Source: Folioceros fuciformis (taxonomy: Eukaryota > Anthocerotophyta > Anthocerotopsida > Anthocerotales). From it: DNA of 64,000 nucleotides. Of this stretch, positions 12,434 to 23,328 are shown piece after piece; within the stretch, counting starts at the first letter, position 1; every line of letters begins with the position of its first letter. The notes beneath the pieces are model-generated. The model saw only the letters and a list, made by a program, of their open reading frames with translations, did no database searches and was not told the origin of the DNA. The DNA lies in NCBI GenBank assembly GCA_049999805.1, contig JBNGIO010006239.1:90743-154742 (forward strand), in the 5' to 3' direction. Both the position numbers and the translations under genes were made by a program.

Positions 12434-13009
12434 CTATCTATCATGAGGTACAGTTGTGAGTTCCCAGATATTATTATCGATAAGGGATCTATATTCAGAG
12501 TCTATTGCTACTTGCCATTCTGCAGCTTCTGGAGAATTAAGGGCTTTTCGGTATGTTTGAGGTGTACCTATGGGCTCTGTTGGTGAAACAGCTAGAGCAT
12601 GATAGGTCTGAATGAGGTTCATATGAGTGGAATCCTGGTAGGGAATAGTGTTTGGAACAGTTGATGAAGGTGGTTCAACTTGGGTGGCCGAGGATTGGGA
12701 ACTGAAAGAATATTGATAATCCTCCAACCAAGTTGGGGCCTTACAAAGTCGGGTAGACCTATGAGGGATAGGGTTAGAAGATGGATCAAAGGAAAGATCT
12801 GGGAAGAGAGGTGTAGGAATTGCTTGGACTGGAGTATCAAGTATAACTACTTGGTCGTGAATATCTGGGGTATTTGGTATAATGACTTGATCTCGAGTAT
12901 CTAGTGGAGGAATGGATACTGGCTCCCCCTTACGATCAAGGGGAACATAAAAGGAGGCAAGGTCGTCGAGCAGATCCACTGAGGAAAGGGTGGAGGAGAA
13001 CAAGCCATG
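12434..13009 (-). pseudogene. Copia integrase C-terminus to RT entry
   Basis: This frame contains the RSTR motif (HRSTRLCKAPTWLEDY) that usually links integrase and RT in copia polyproteins, then ALNSPEAAEWQVAIDSEYRS, the standard entry to the RT domain. It continues the integrase segment at 13100-13760 after a frame change. Confidence 0.85.
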
Positions 13010-13059
13010 TTCAGAAAACCGGACACTACGTGAGTAAACAACTTCATCTGAGGAAAGGT

Positions 13060-13760
13060 CAACGAGTTTGTACCCTTTAATCTCATTTGAGTAGCCAATG
13101 AAAGTAAGCTTCCAAGCCTTATCGTCCCATTTCTTGCGAATATTATCTAAGACATGTGCGAAAGCGAGGCTTTCGAAGATGCGAAGATGGGAGATACACA
13201 GGGTGAATCCATGTCAACGTTCGTAGGGAGTCGTCCGGAACAACTCCTAAGAGGGTAGGCAGTTCTTAATATAACAAGCGGTGGAAACGGCTTCAGCCCA
13301 GAAGCCTTTGGGGAGCTAGGAAAGCTTAAGTAAACGCCTAGACATCTCAAGAACTGTGCGATTATATCCCTCGGCGAAGGAGTTTTGTGAAGGAGTATGG
13401 GGAACAATGTATTGTCATAAGATGCCTTTGCTAGAACAGAAATCACGTAAGGCGTTGGTGGTATACTCGTCTGCGTTGTCAGTGTAAAGCTTACGGAGTA
13501 GGTGGCCAGTGTGGCGCTCTGCTATAGAGATATACTGAAGGAAGCAATCAAAACCTTCGCTCTTATGCCAGAGAAAAAAGATATGGCAGTAGCGGCTCCA
13601 TTCGTCTAAAAAGGTGAGAAAGTATAAATGGCCACCTAGGGAGCTGGTCGACATGGGGCCGTAGATGTCGGAGTGGACAGTCTCAAGAAGTCGTGAAGCT
13701 CGAGTTAGATGAAGATCATTGAAAGGTCTTTTATTAAATTTGCCATACTAGCATGATTCG
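13060..13760 (-). pseudogene. Copia integrase core, frameshifted
   Basis: The minus strand reads SSLGGHLYFLTFLDEWSRY (first catalytic Asp block), LYTDNADEYTTNALRDF (second Asp block), then, after a frame change, TPSQNSFAEGYNRT (Glu-type block) and SKLTFIGYSNEIKGYKL-like sequence. Stops occur between blocks. Confidence 0.88.
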
Positions 13761-14199
13761 TAGAAGAAATCCTCATCCAATTTACAATTTAAAGCATCTT
13801 TATACATATGTGTATTTGCAAGTTGACTTAAGTATTTAGGGTTGGCATGCCTAGCCCGGCAGTGCCATAGGTAGCTGGTGGATTGCGGAAGGGTCTACTC
13901 AGAAGAGTGGCTGCTAGCCTAGCTATACTATGGCAGCTCAAGTCGGTAGAGGCCGTGAAAGAGGGTGCCTTACCGATGACCTAATCATTAGGAGATAAGA
14001 AGCTGTGGAGTATGTAGAGCGTACCTGAAAACCTAATAACAAGGGAGTAATCGCTCGAGAGGAGCCGAATTGAGAGTAAGTTCTTTTTCATATCAGGCAC
14101 CTACAAAACGTTCTGGAGGTGTAGGGTTTCGATGTTATATAGCTGGAGGCTTACACCGCTAGAGCCCCTAATTGGAAGGGGACTGTCATCACCGAGCAG

Positions 14200-14480
14200 G
14201 ATGGTTTGGCCAGGAGTGCACAAGGAATATGTAGCGAAGATGCCTTCGGAGGAGCAAATGAGGTTTGTCGCACCGAAGTCGAGGAACTAATCTTGGTCAC
14301 CTGCTTGGATGACGGACAAGCATATCATAAGGAGTTTGTCGGTACTATCGCGATAGAGCGACGAGGTGACGGTGATATCCACGTGAGGCACATCCCGCCT
14401 AGGTTTACTGGCCTCTTTTTTCCTACATTCATGCTCGAAGTAGCCGGGGATTCTACACTAGTTGCAGAGTCCCTTATTGT
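14200..14480 (-). pseudogene. Copia zinc knuckle and protease remnant
   Basis: A decayed CCHC knuckle reads C-N-stop-C-RIPG-Y-FEHE-C, with Tyr where His is expected. The protease active-site block reads FLDFGATNLI near 14270, so the usual DSGAT has become DFGAT. The block LLGDDSPLPIRG follows. Both changes imply loss of function. Confidence 0.7.
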
Positions 14481-14748
14481 TTCTTCTAAAGGCGAATTGC
14501 CGGAAACTACCGATATAGGAACCGGGTGCCATAGGGTTTGATGCTCTCCTCCCAGGTGGGGCAAATCGTGGGTTGCCCCACCTGAAGCCGCGACCGAGTG
14601 CTGCCGTAAGCACGTGTGGGCCGCTACCAATGGTGCCTAGTGATCAGGCTGAGCTAATACAGCTTGAATCTTCTTCGAGAAGGGCTCCAACAACTTCGGT
14701 AAAGGTAACGCTCTTGTGTGGCTGTCCTACAGAGACAACTTGACTAAC

Positions 14749-15300
14749 TTATCTGAGGGTGGCATTTTGTGAACTGACGAAAGTTCGATACCTTGGCAAC
14801 AGGGATGTAAGAAGTGCTACTGTAGCTTGAAGTTCGGTGATGGTGGCTCCACATGCCACCAACTTAGCCCATGGGGACCTGAAATTAATAATGTGCTGCT
14901 CTACAGAGTTGCTCTCCTTCATGCGGAAATTGTAGAACCTTTGGGTGGCATGGATCAATGACATGGAGCTTGTGGACTATAACATTTGCTTGAAGGCTGT
15001 TCATATATCATTCGGGGTGGCTTCTCCTTGAGTGCGATGCAGCATGGTTTGATCCAATGATGAAATGATAATTGCTCGGGCCCTCCGATCCTTCTTCTTC
15101 CATGTGAGTGGGGCATCGAGTGTGCTTGTAATCGGGTTGCCCTTAGTGTTGTCCACGATGGACATAAGGTCACATTCTTTAAGAATCGAGGTAATTTTGA
15201 GTAGCCAAACATCAAAGTCCCTGCCGTTAAAGCAATCCCTGTCTCTAAATTCTATCTTGATAGGTGAAGGTGCAGGGGTAGAAGCGGGTTGTCCAGACAT
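14749..15300 (-). pseudogene. Copia Gag remnant
   Basis: The frame opens at an ATG (15300) and reads MSGQPASTPAPSPIKIEF, FNGRDFDVWLLKITSILKE and WKKKDRRARAIIISSLDQ, the usual Ty1/copia Gag (retrotran_gag-like) pattern. After a stop near 15001 it continues with RFYNFRMKESNSVEQHI and ELQATVALLTSLLPRY. Confidence 0.85.
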
Positions 15301-15870
15301 TTGGGATTGTTGTTGTCTATAAAAGGATTAATCTACTAGGGAGGTTAGGTGGCAAGGACAAGGGATTGAACATAGAGGCGTGAGACCATCATTATGAGGA
15401 TGTCATTATTATTTTAAGGGAGGCACGGAAGAGGAAGAACTATTTGTGGCTAGAAGAGACATCAAATGGGTGAGGTGATCAATTTGGCGTTGGATGATGG
15501 CAAAGTACGTGATTGTAAAGGTTGTGATGAAGGATTATAGACTGTATGGTAGTGGGCAGGGCAATCGGTAGTATGAACTATGAGAAGAGCGGTTGGAAAG
15601 GTTACAAGGGGCGAAGTGTGCTCTCTTCTGTGAGGTAGTGAGGCTGTAGTTGTTGCCTGTCTCCTACTGTCGAGGTTGTGGAAGCAATCATCACAAGTGA
15701 TATGGTTGACGCATGGGCACACACTTCGCTACTCGGCGTCGTGGCTCATAGATTTCAGGTGGGGGGCAACGCCCAAAAATATGCCGACGGGGCATGGTGG
15801 AGAATTCAGTAACATGTGAGTGTTGCAGTGTTGTGCAAGTTGGCCATGCGTGCTTAATGATGGAGCGAGA

Positions 15871-15883
15871 GGCTCTGATACCA
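15871..15883 (-). promoter_or_regulatory. Primer-binding site for initiator tRNA-Met
   Basis: The minus strand reads TGGTATCAGAGCC, the standard plant copia primer-binding site complementary to the 3' end of initiator tRNA-Met. It sits about 570 bp upstream of the Gag start, as expected just inside a 5' LTR. Confidence 0.85.
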
Positions 15884-16330
15884 TATTGGTATTCAAGCCA
15901 TGAGCAACAACTCAGCTAGTGAAGAGAAAGGAAGTCTGAAGAGCAATAGATGATCAGAGGCCGGAGTGCCATAAGGAGTTAGTCGAATCAATTGGTTTAG
16001 TTGGTTCAGCAACTGCTAGAACTACCATTATAACTACTCTGTGCAGCCTTAACCTAGCACTTAAACTGATATCACACAATAAGTTTGAGCCTCTTGAATA
16101 ACGGGGAAAGTTTGAGCCCCTTGAATATTGGGGAAAGTTTGAGCACCTTGAATAACGGGGAAAGTTTTAGCCCCTTGAATACTGGAAGTCGATATGCGAA
16201 TGTGCAACACATGCATCTTATATTTTTTCTATCAATTTCAATACTAGTTTGATAATCACCCTCATGAAGTAATTAAAATTTCATTGAACTAAGGAAAAAG
16301 TTTCTATAAGCAGTGGTATCTTGAAATGAG
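15884..16330 (-). repeat. Probable 5' LTR of the copia element, with 27-bp tandem repeat
   Basis: By position this is the 5' LTR, directly outside the primer-binding site; its outer end is not defined because no second LTR was found. It contains a 27-bp unit (GAGCCCCTTGAATATTGGGG type) starting at 16087, 16114, 16141 and a shortened copy at 16168, ending near 16186. Confidence 0.5.
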
Positions 16331-16660
16331 AGGTGTATGACGGGACTGAAGCCACAATTTCAACTTTTTGGAGAGAGGAAGGGCTGGGTCCTCGATTTTT
16401 TGGAGAGAGGAAGGGCTGGGTCCTCGTATGGAAGTGTTCCACAGGGCTGGTCTCCCTGTTCGTGTTACAACGGCCCAGACCCTTGCTTGTTGGCAGATGC
16501 CAGAGGAGTACTACGCGAACCCAACCGCAGGGACAATATCTCCGCAAGCGTGAGAGGACATCGCGCAAATGGAGGGTGTGAAGAAAAAAGAATGAAGCGA
16601 CCTACTCGCTGTTTCCACTACAGTAGTAGTGGACAGAACTGCGGCAAGGAAAGTGGCTGA
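16331..16660. other. Short intergenic region downstream of the L3 gene
   Basis: A unit of about 32 bp containing GGAGAGAGGAAGGGCTGGGT occurs twice in tandem (about 16366-16432). The rest probably holds the 3' UTR of the minus-strand L3 gene. No other feature is seen. Confidence 0.5.
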
Positions 16661-17667
16661 CTAGTTGGGAGGGATGTTTTTTCCTACAATCTTGGCAGGA
16701 GTAATGCGCAACAAATTCCCTGGCTTTCCAGGCACAGCTCCCTTCACCAAGAGGGCTCTGAGCTCAGTATCGATTTTGATGATCTCGAGCTTGCGTATCT
16801 TGACTCGTTCATTGCCCATTCGACCGGGCATTTTCTTGCCCGGATAAACACGCCCGGGAGTAGTACCAGCACCGATGGAACCGAGCTCTCTGTGACTCTT
16901 GGAACCGTGCGACATGGCACCCCTGGCGAAGTTGTGTCGCTTAATACCACCTGAAAGCACCGGGGGGCCAAGGTGAGGCCTAGTCAGCATTCGGAAACGC
17001 GAGCGCAGAAAGCGCAGATATACGTACCCTGGAATCCCTTCCCGATGCTGTTCCCCACCACGTCCACCAGGTCCCCGACCTTGAAAATCTCATCCAGCTG
17101 CAATCTCTGGCTGGGCTCAAAGCCCTCCACAGACGGCAGCCTGAACTCCTGCAAATGGCGCATGGGAATGGTCCCGATTTTCTTCAAATGCCCCTGCTCT
17201 GGCTTCTTCAGCTTGCGCTCCCGCACCCGCCTGTACCCCACCTGCACAGCAGTGTAGCCGTCCGTGGCTTCCGTCTTCACCTGCGTTACGATGTTGCCCT
17301 CGTGGAAGCCTACCACGGTTACGGGGACGGCCTTGCCGTCCTCCTTGAACACCGTCATCATCCCCATCTTCGTCCCCATGACGCCAATGCCCGCCTCCAT
17401 AGTCCCCATACTCACCACTCCCCTACAGGCTCCGCTTCCATCCCGTCCCGCCCGTAGCACCAGCGCCACTGCGGAGTGCAGGTCCGGCGTTGCGGCCTCG
17501 CACAGCCGCGAGCCGGACCTCAGGCCCTGGAACGATGCCTGGAGCATGGGGCGAGCTCCCGGCGCCACAGCCGTGGAGCAGGAGGTGGAGGCCGAAGGTG
17601 ACGCCACCCGTAGGGACGACGTGACAGACGCGGCGGAGACCGCAGCCGTGGCCGCCATAGCTGACAT
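16661..17667 (-). CDS. RPL3: Plastid ribosomal protein L3 (bL3c), 2 exons
   Basis: Exon 1 is 17667-17028 and exon 2 is 16950-16661, joined in frame to give 309 residues. The mature part starts near residue 85 ([21 protein letters not shown]) and shows the bacterial-type uL3 signature [13 protein letters not shown] across the splice site, then [28 protein letters not shown] and [10 protein letters not shown]. The sequence is of the bacterial/plastid type, not cytosolic L3. The first 80 or so residues are Ala/Ser/Thr-rich with few acidic residues, as in a transit peptide, so plastid import is inferred. uL3 lies near the peptidyl-transferase centre of the large subunit. The ATG at 17667 is only 126 bp from the start codon of the divergent bL9m gene. 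Confidence 0.93.
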
Positions 17668-17793
17668 TGCTTACAGTTGCTGTTTCGATAAGGCTTTTTG
17701 TTTGCATCGGCTCCTTTTCGAGTGGCGGTTCGGAATCGGATTAGGGCTGTTTTTGGCCATGCTCGAATCTCGGTTCACGATTCAGTGTGATCC
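17668..17793. promoter_or_regulatory. Bidirectional promoter between plastid L3 and mitochondrial L9 genes
   Basis: Only 126 bp separate the two start codons, so 5' leaders and promoters of both genes must share this segment or overlap the genes. No TATA box is visible. An ATTAGGGC sequence near 17740 resembles a telo-box (AAACCCTAA) on the opposite strand, a motif common in plant ribosomal protein promoters; it is not an exact match. Confidence 0.6.
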
Positions 17794-18941
17794 ATGGCGT
17801 GGTTTCGGAGCAGCTCTCGCATTCGGTTGGTCTTTTGGAGAGCGTGGGAGGATGGATGTGGGAGGTAAAGCAGCGGATCATCTTGTCTGATGCTAACCAG
17901 TGCTAGAAGATGTCTTATCCTCAGCTGCATTTCTGCGGTGCGTGTCGCTGCCAGAGTCAGTGCCCATGCCGGCTAGGGCAGGACGTTTGTGATTTCCTTG
18001 TCCAATTACCGTGGATGCGGCAGGAATCCTACACCATCGTTTACCCGAGGCATTAGAGTCAGGTCCAAGCAAGAGGTGATCTTGACGAAGGTACGCACTC
18101 ATTCGGTTTGGTGCAATGCTGTTGATTTGTTGGAGGCATTACCTGTTGGATCGAGGACTAACTACTCTACAGCCTTTGGCAGGGTTGGGGAAGGCCGGGC
18201 AGATCGTGAAGGTTGCGCCAGGCTATGCACGCAACAAGCTCATCCCTGAACTTATTGCCCTCCCCGCCATCGAAAAGTACGTCATCTTGGTTAAAAAGCA
18301 GCTGGAGGTAACCGGGCGTTTCTTCCTTGCCGTTGGTTGCCACTCCTGGCCCCGAAAGTTTTGTTCGGAGAAATACTCAGCTCAAGGAGCGGTGTTTGGT
18401 GCTCATGCACAGGCTGTCCAGCGGTCAGAGGAGAAGCCCGACGACGTGGTTAAGGAAGAGATAAAACCTAAAGAGGACAAGCTCAAAGACGTCAGTGTGA
18501 TTTTAAAGAGGCTGGACTCTGGCCGTGTGGTATGCCGTTCTTCATCTCTGCTATCAGCGAATGGTATCGCTACTTGGTGCTTGGGTCACCTTGGGTGTAT
18601 TCTGCTTCCAACAAAGTTGCTTGAATGTGCAGGTCATAAGGAAGGAGCTCGGTAAAACCAACTCTTTGCAGTTTTCCATCAACAAGGATGAAGTCGTAGC
18701 TGAGGTCTGGTTACTCACTCAACTGCAAGCGGAAGTAGCCCTTGACCTTTTCTGATGGACTTTCGTGGGTGCGCAGGTCCAGAGACAGTTAGGGGTCCTC
18801 GTACAACCTGCAAACTTGGAGATGGACGTTCCTATATCAACATTAGGGGAGTTTGAAATTCCTCTCAGATTTTCAGAGAATCTAGCTCTGCCTGACGGGA
18901 AAGTGAAGCTGTATTTAAGGATCAAGGTTCGAAGGAAATAG
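17794..18941 (+). CDS. Mitochondrial ribosomal protein L9 (bL9m), 6 exons
   Basis: Exons 17794-17864, 18024-18090, 18173-18307, 18371-18529, 18633-18704 and 18777-18941 join in frame to 222 residues, nearly the length of Arabidopsis At5g53070 (about 221). Exon 1 gives an Arg/Ser/Trp-rich N-terminus (MAWFRSSSRIRLVFWRAW) that could form a mitochondrial presequence. The bL9 signature follows: EVILTK, LGKAGQIVKVAPGYARNKLI. The C-terminus matches the plant mitochondrial form (LGEFEIPLRFSENLALPDGK, ending IKVRRK). The acceptor of exon 4 could also lie 9 bp upstream. bL9 is a large-subunit protein of the L1-stalk base. The gene ends about 90 bp from the FIGL1 stop on the other strand, so the two 3' UTRs probably overlap. 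Confidence 0.88.
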
Positions 18942-19031
18942 ACACGACATGGGCGGTGCAATTTGAGTGCTTTGGATGAATGGAGATGGTTACAATGTGG
19001 CTTTTTAAACTTGCACACTTGTACTCTCGAC

Positions 19032-22000
19032 CTATGTCAGCCCACCAAATTGCTTGTTCCAGTCTTCATATTGACCTAGTTCGTCCGGCGACACTGAAGG
19101 CCTTACCTGCTCCAAGGCTTTCGTGAAGTCCTGAAGCAACCAGCACAGGAGGTTGATGATACTTAGGACAGGCTTGATTTAGAAGAAAAGGCTTAATCAA
19201 TCCAAGGAGGGTTCAAGCTGAAGTACCTCAACGCGGATAGGCCTCATTTCATCGTTGCTTAATTGGTTGATATCTTTACCTTGCATCAGGGCCTCTCTTA
19301 GAGGACCCATGGACGCCTCCTTCACGAGATGCTTCATATCAGACCCTGAGTATCCTGAATCCAGAATACAGCAGTCAAGTTCTGTGATATTAGCAAGTTA
19401 GCAAAACAGCTGATGGAAGTTCAAACTTCTTTAGTGTACCCTCTGTGCTAGAGCAGATCGTCTGAAGTTCTTCCTGTGAAAGCGTCATAAGGTTATCCTT
19501 CTGTAAAAGGCTGCGCACTATCCATCCTCTCGCCTCTGTGTGGGCACAAAGGTTGTGGTTTATAGGGGCAACGTAGACGAAACGACCGATAGGGTAAAGA
19601 GAGAGGCAGTGTGGCGTACCAGCAGAGGGTAACGGGATGTAAAGCCGTCTGGCAAGCCGTCTTCTCGCTGCTTCGTCCAGTTCCTGGGGTCTATTAGTTG
19701 CACCTGACAGAGGGGAACTGTTTCAGTGGGCGGCATTATTTTACTGAGAAAGTATAAAATGTCGGAAACTGATCAGATTCATTACCGATAAGGAGGACTT
19801 TCTCCGTGCCACTGCTACAACCCTCCATTTCAATTAAAAACTGGGTTTTCAATCTTCTGCTGGACTCGTGCTCCCCGTCTGCTTTGCGCTGCGCCCATGC
19901 TCACGGCCTTACATGGGATGGATAGAAACGAAACAACATATGCGAAGAACGGTGGCACCGGTTCATATTTCTTACTTGGGACAGCAATGAGTCGATTTCA
20001 TCAATGAAGATGACAGCAGGTTGCCGACAACTGGCGACTCCGAACAACGCTCGAACAAGCTTTTCACCTTCTCCAATCTGGAAGAGAGCGGGATCCAGGC
20101 TAGTATCAAAACAACGATGCGATCATTTCTTTTACCACTCCAGCTACGTCAGGATGGTAGAATTCAATATTTGTTACATACCCACTTGCTGGTCAGGGAG
20201 CTAGCTGAGATGGAAAAGAAGGTAGCATTGGCTTCCCCGGCAATAGCCTTCCCTATCATGGTTTTGCCCGTTCCCTGCAGAGGCAAGCTCCAGCCCAAGG
20301 TTTCAGAGAGGAAACAATGTACAAGCCAGAGCCTGTACTGATGATGTGAAACTTACTGGAGGGCCGAAAAGAAGAAGACCGTTGCCTGGGGAGCGACAGC
20401 CTTGGAAGATATCTGGTCTTAGGAGGGGCCAGATGACCATCTCCGTGACACACTTTTTTGCATGATCAAGTCCAGCTGAAGATGGAGAAGACAACATGGA
20501 ACGAGATGAGAGCGTAGATCTTACAGAAAAAGAAGGAATTTCTTGTGGAACAGCTGCACCTCACCTATGTCATCCCACCGAACATGGGTGTCCCGGTTCA
20601 TGATCTCGTTGCTGACTTGCTCCAATAGCTTAGGGTCTAAATTCCGCAGACGCTCAGGCAACTCCCCATCTGGGCCTGCAAGTAGCTCCAAGCTGCAACC
20701 TGCTGGTTTTAGTTCAGGTGCAGCAGAGGTTTGCTTCATACACTTGAGATCTCAATAGCAAACAACAACTCGACATCATGAAGTATTGGATGAGGTTCTG
20801 TACCATTGTCTTGTTGAGTCCTCTACACCCTGATCCACATTGGACGGGGGCCGATACATCCCAGTTGCTCCACCACTCCCACCAGCGTTACCATTACTTC
20901 TGAAGGGTGGTACAAACCCTTGGCGGACACCCCTTCGGGGCAGTCCCAATGTTTTAATTCCCGTCCCCCGCATGTTACCAGCACTGTTTCCTCCTGCAAC
21001 TCGGTTCTGAGTTCCATCGAGTGCCTGAAGAACAAAGACCAGTGTGATAGTACTTCAGGAGGCGTCAGGAGTCCACAGGATCTCCAAACCTTGGTTTTAT
21101 GAGGAAGGTTGACTCCTAAGATTGCAAACAAAGGCTGTCTTGTTATCATGGTTGAGCAGGTAGAGAAATAATACTGGTTTTTGATTGGCCAAGCCATCCG
21201 CCTCCGACCGAGAAATGCCAGCCCCGTTGCCTCCTGCTACTCGCATCTGAGCTCCATCGAGCACCTATAGAGAACAGCCAGAGTCACAGTGGTCATGCTT
21301 GCAGGACTCGAGAATCGTAGTTCCATGAAGATGGCTGATTCCCAAGACTGAAAGCAAAATATCCTGCTGGAAAGGTTGAACAGGCAGAGAGACAACACAA
21401 GTTTTTGGCTCGCAGTCATGAAGTGTTTGGCTGGACGTTCAGCCTCTTCGTCTTCATTGGAACCCTCCTTCAACGGCGCCCTTCCCTTGTCCGGTCTCAA
21501 ATTGGGCAGACAAGAATTCCTAGCTCGCTTTTTATCAGCCCGGTATCGAGCAATCACATCTTCCTCCTCCTCCTCCGGAACTGCAACTTCCCAGTCCGAG
21601 CAGTCAGCCGACTTTCTGTGGCAGTCAGTGGAGAAAACTCGAGCTTTCGAGTAGCTGGAAGGCACTGCACCCTCTTCCTCCGAGGCACACCTCCGTCCTG
21701 AGGTGCTCGCATCTCCGACAAGCGAACCAAACTTGAAACCCAAACTTCTTGAGTTATCAACCTTCGGTGTTGCGTACAATGTGACCAGTTTCGACTGCAT
21801 CAAGGTCTTCCTGGGTTTCAAATCATTGGCACCTTTCCTCCCAGCCTGCTCATCCTGCTCCTCACGGGGCTGGGACGTGGAAGCCTGGCCCTAAAAATCG
21901 CTCAATAACGCACGACAAGTAAGTACGCAACAGGCCCTACACCGCCATCCCAAGCAGCAGAGGCACAGGCTTACCAGTCGATCCACGGAATTCTCCTGCT

Positions 22001-22466
22001 CCTGGCAGACAAACGAACGCAGGTACTTGGATCTCTTAATGCTCTGCAGATCAAGAGGCCCCTGGCGGCGAAACAGGAAACCATTTTTACACCTGGCCTG
22101 CCCCAAAGCTTGACTGGAGTGCGGAAGCAAATTGTGAGTCGAGACGGTCGGGCCCGGCGAGACAATGCCGCAAATTCACAGTAACAAAGCTGACCTGTCC
22201 ACCAACGTCGCATCCTGCGCAGCATCTACTCTCTGGTACGCCTGTTTCAGCAGAGGCTTCAGGTAGGCCTCATCCTCGGAGGTCCTACACTCGCTCAACA
22301 CAAATCCGAGCAGACGCAAGGCCAGGCCGAGTGCGGTCTCCGTATCCCCGTTTCCGAGAGCAATCTCCGAACCGAACAGAAGGGAATGCAGCCTTTCCAG
22401 CTTCTCAGGGTTCGATCTGTCCACCACCCCAGCTGGATTTCCGTCCGCCTTGGCGTCCTTGTCCAT
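19032..22466 (-). CDS. FIGL1: FIGL1-type AAA ATPase (fidgetin-like 1), 14 exons
   Basis: Exons: 22466-22195, 22092-21975, 21890-21399, 21264-21175, 21024 to about 20804, about 20745-20565, 20475-20357, 20274-20182, 20077-19976, 19888-19786, 19703-19620, 19535-19440, 19354-19227 and 19130-19032, about 730 residues. The AAA core shows Walker A GPPGTGKT (split by an intron), Walker [10 protein letters not shown], sensor [16 protein letters not shown] with arginine fingers, and the FIGL1/meiotic-clade end ([23 protein letters not shown]). The N-terminal [12 protein letters not shown] and [10 protein letters not shown] blocks match plant FIGL1 rather than katanin or spastin. FIGL1 limits meiotic crossovers by opposing RAD51/DMC1 strand invasion in the nucleus. 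I start at the ATG at 22466. The junction of exons 5 and 6 is unresolved: no donor/acceptor pair I tried was convincing. Exon 4 looks like a product of an internal duplication. Confidence 0.9.
20985..21425 (-). repeat. Intragenic tandem duplication in FIGL1 creating exon 4
   Basis: Two units of about 200-220 bp, each spanning the end of one exon, an intron and the start of the next exon. Exon 4 starts [16 protein letters not shown] and exon 5 starts [16 protein letters not shown]; exon 3 ends with AGCCAAAAACTT before the donor and exon 4 ends with AATCAAAAACCA. The introns between (21265-21398 and 21025-21174) also align in part (CTACCTGCTCAACC against CTGCCTGTTCAACC). Confidence 0.8.
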
Positions 22467-23328
22467 CGCACCGACATTGGCTGCCACCGAAATGTCCAAG
22501 TTTCGTGTTTGAGTGTGTAGGGCTCGCACGGCGGGAAACCGCGACTGTTAAATAGTTTGACGTTATTTCTCAATGTTGGGCACATGCAACAGGGACATCG
22601 CATTTGTTGTTTGCTCCATATTTTCATCCAATCCTTGTTCGGTGTCATGAAGTTACAAAATCTCTAAACGTCGAATGTGAGGTGATCTTATAAGGATACA
22701 TGGATTTCCAGTTTCAATGCGCCAACCATAAAACTATAGTATTTTTGAAAATTTGAACTATGTAGTTGTGATCAAATTTGATAAGATAGTTTTACGTTAG
22801 ACAACTTTGCTTGCTTTGTATGATGAATACATCACGCCACACATTCTATTGCCATACTCTATCATCTAAAATTCTAACTTAGGGAAGGATATCTTCTATC
22901 CATCCTTAAAGCTTCCTAGGTTTATAGTCCTAGAGGCTCCATACAAACTTCATTACTTACACTTTTTTAAGAAGTTTCTATTAAAATCTAAGGAACCAAA
23001 GAACTACAAGGCATATTAACTTTCCTGACCTTTCAATCACCCCTTAGCCACTCCACTCTTGGCTCTGGAGTTCCAGCTATATTCTTGTTTCCAGCTATAT
23101 TCTTGTTTTATTTAGCAATAAATATAGGGTGCTAAATAAAACAAGAACATAGCTGGAACTCTAGAGCTAAACAAAGCAAGACAGTTTTGTTTAGCAACAG
23201 GTGTTGTACATATTTATATAAGCTCGTGTTACAAGCATGTGAAAGGGATGGCATGGCCACGGTTTCGATTGGCAGACTGTGCCACAAGCTGAAAAGAGCC
23301 GCGTCTTCCGATGAAGACTGACGGGAAG
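22467..23328. other. Intergenic region between FIGL1 and the PPR pseudogene
   Basis: Holds the FIGL1 5' leader and then AT-rich DNA. A 27-bp-arm inverted repeat lies at 23091-23156 (listed separately). No gene is seen. Confidence 0.5.
23091..23156. repeat. Inverted repeat (hairpin, 27-bp arms, 12-bp loop)
   Basis: The arm CCAGCTATATTCTTGTTTTA (continuing TTTAGCA) at 23091-23117 is the reverse complement of 23130-23156 with one mismatch. A second, imperfect copy of the left arm (AGTTCCAGCTATATTCTTGT) begins at 23069, so the right arm can pair with either. The structure resembles a small MITE-like palindrome; flanking duplications are not clear. Confidence 0.75.

Larger units (their letters stand above)
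11890..15883 (-). mobile_element. Decayed Ty1/copia retrotransposon, internal region
   Basis: On the minus strand the order is primer-binding site (15871-15883), Gag (from 15300), zinc knuckle and protease (about 14480-14200), integrase (about 13760-13100) and reverse transcriptase (13003-11925). This Gag-PR-IN-RT order is diagnostic for Ty1/copia. Stops and frameshifts interrupt every domain. RNase H and the 3' LTR are not found; the homology stops near 11890. A 10-N gap lies inside RT at 12268-12277. Confidence 0.9.

Noticed and set aside
17264-17890. 208-codon plus-strand frame opposite the L3 gene
   Set aside because: It is the shadow of the L3 coding exon; the L3 frame matches a known protein over its length.
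19032-22466. Katanin p60 or spastin instead of FIGL1
   Set aside because: The N-terminal LLFG block, the [20 protein letters not shown] linker and the C-terminal YEDWNKQFG end are FIGL1-specific as I recall them.
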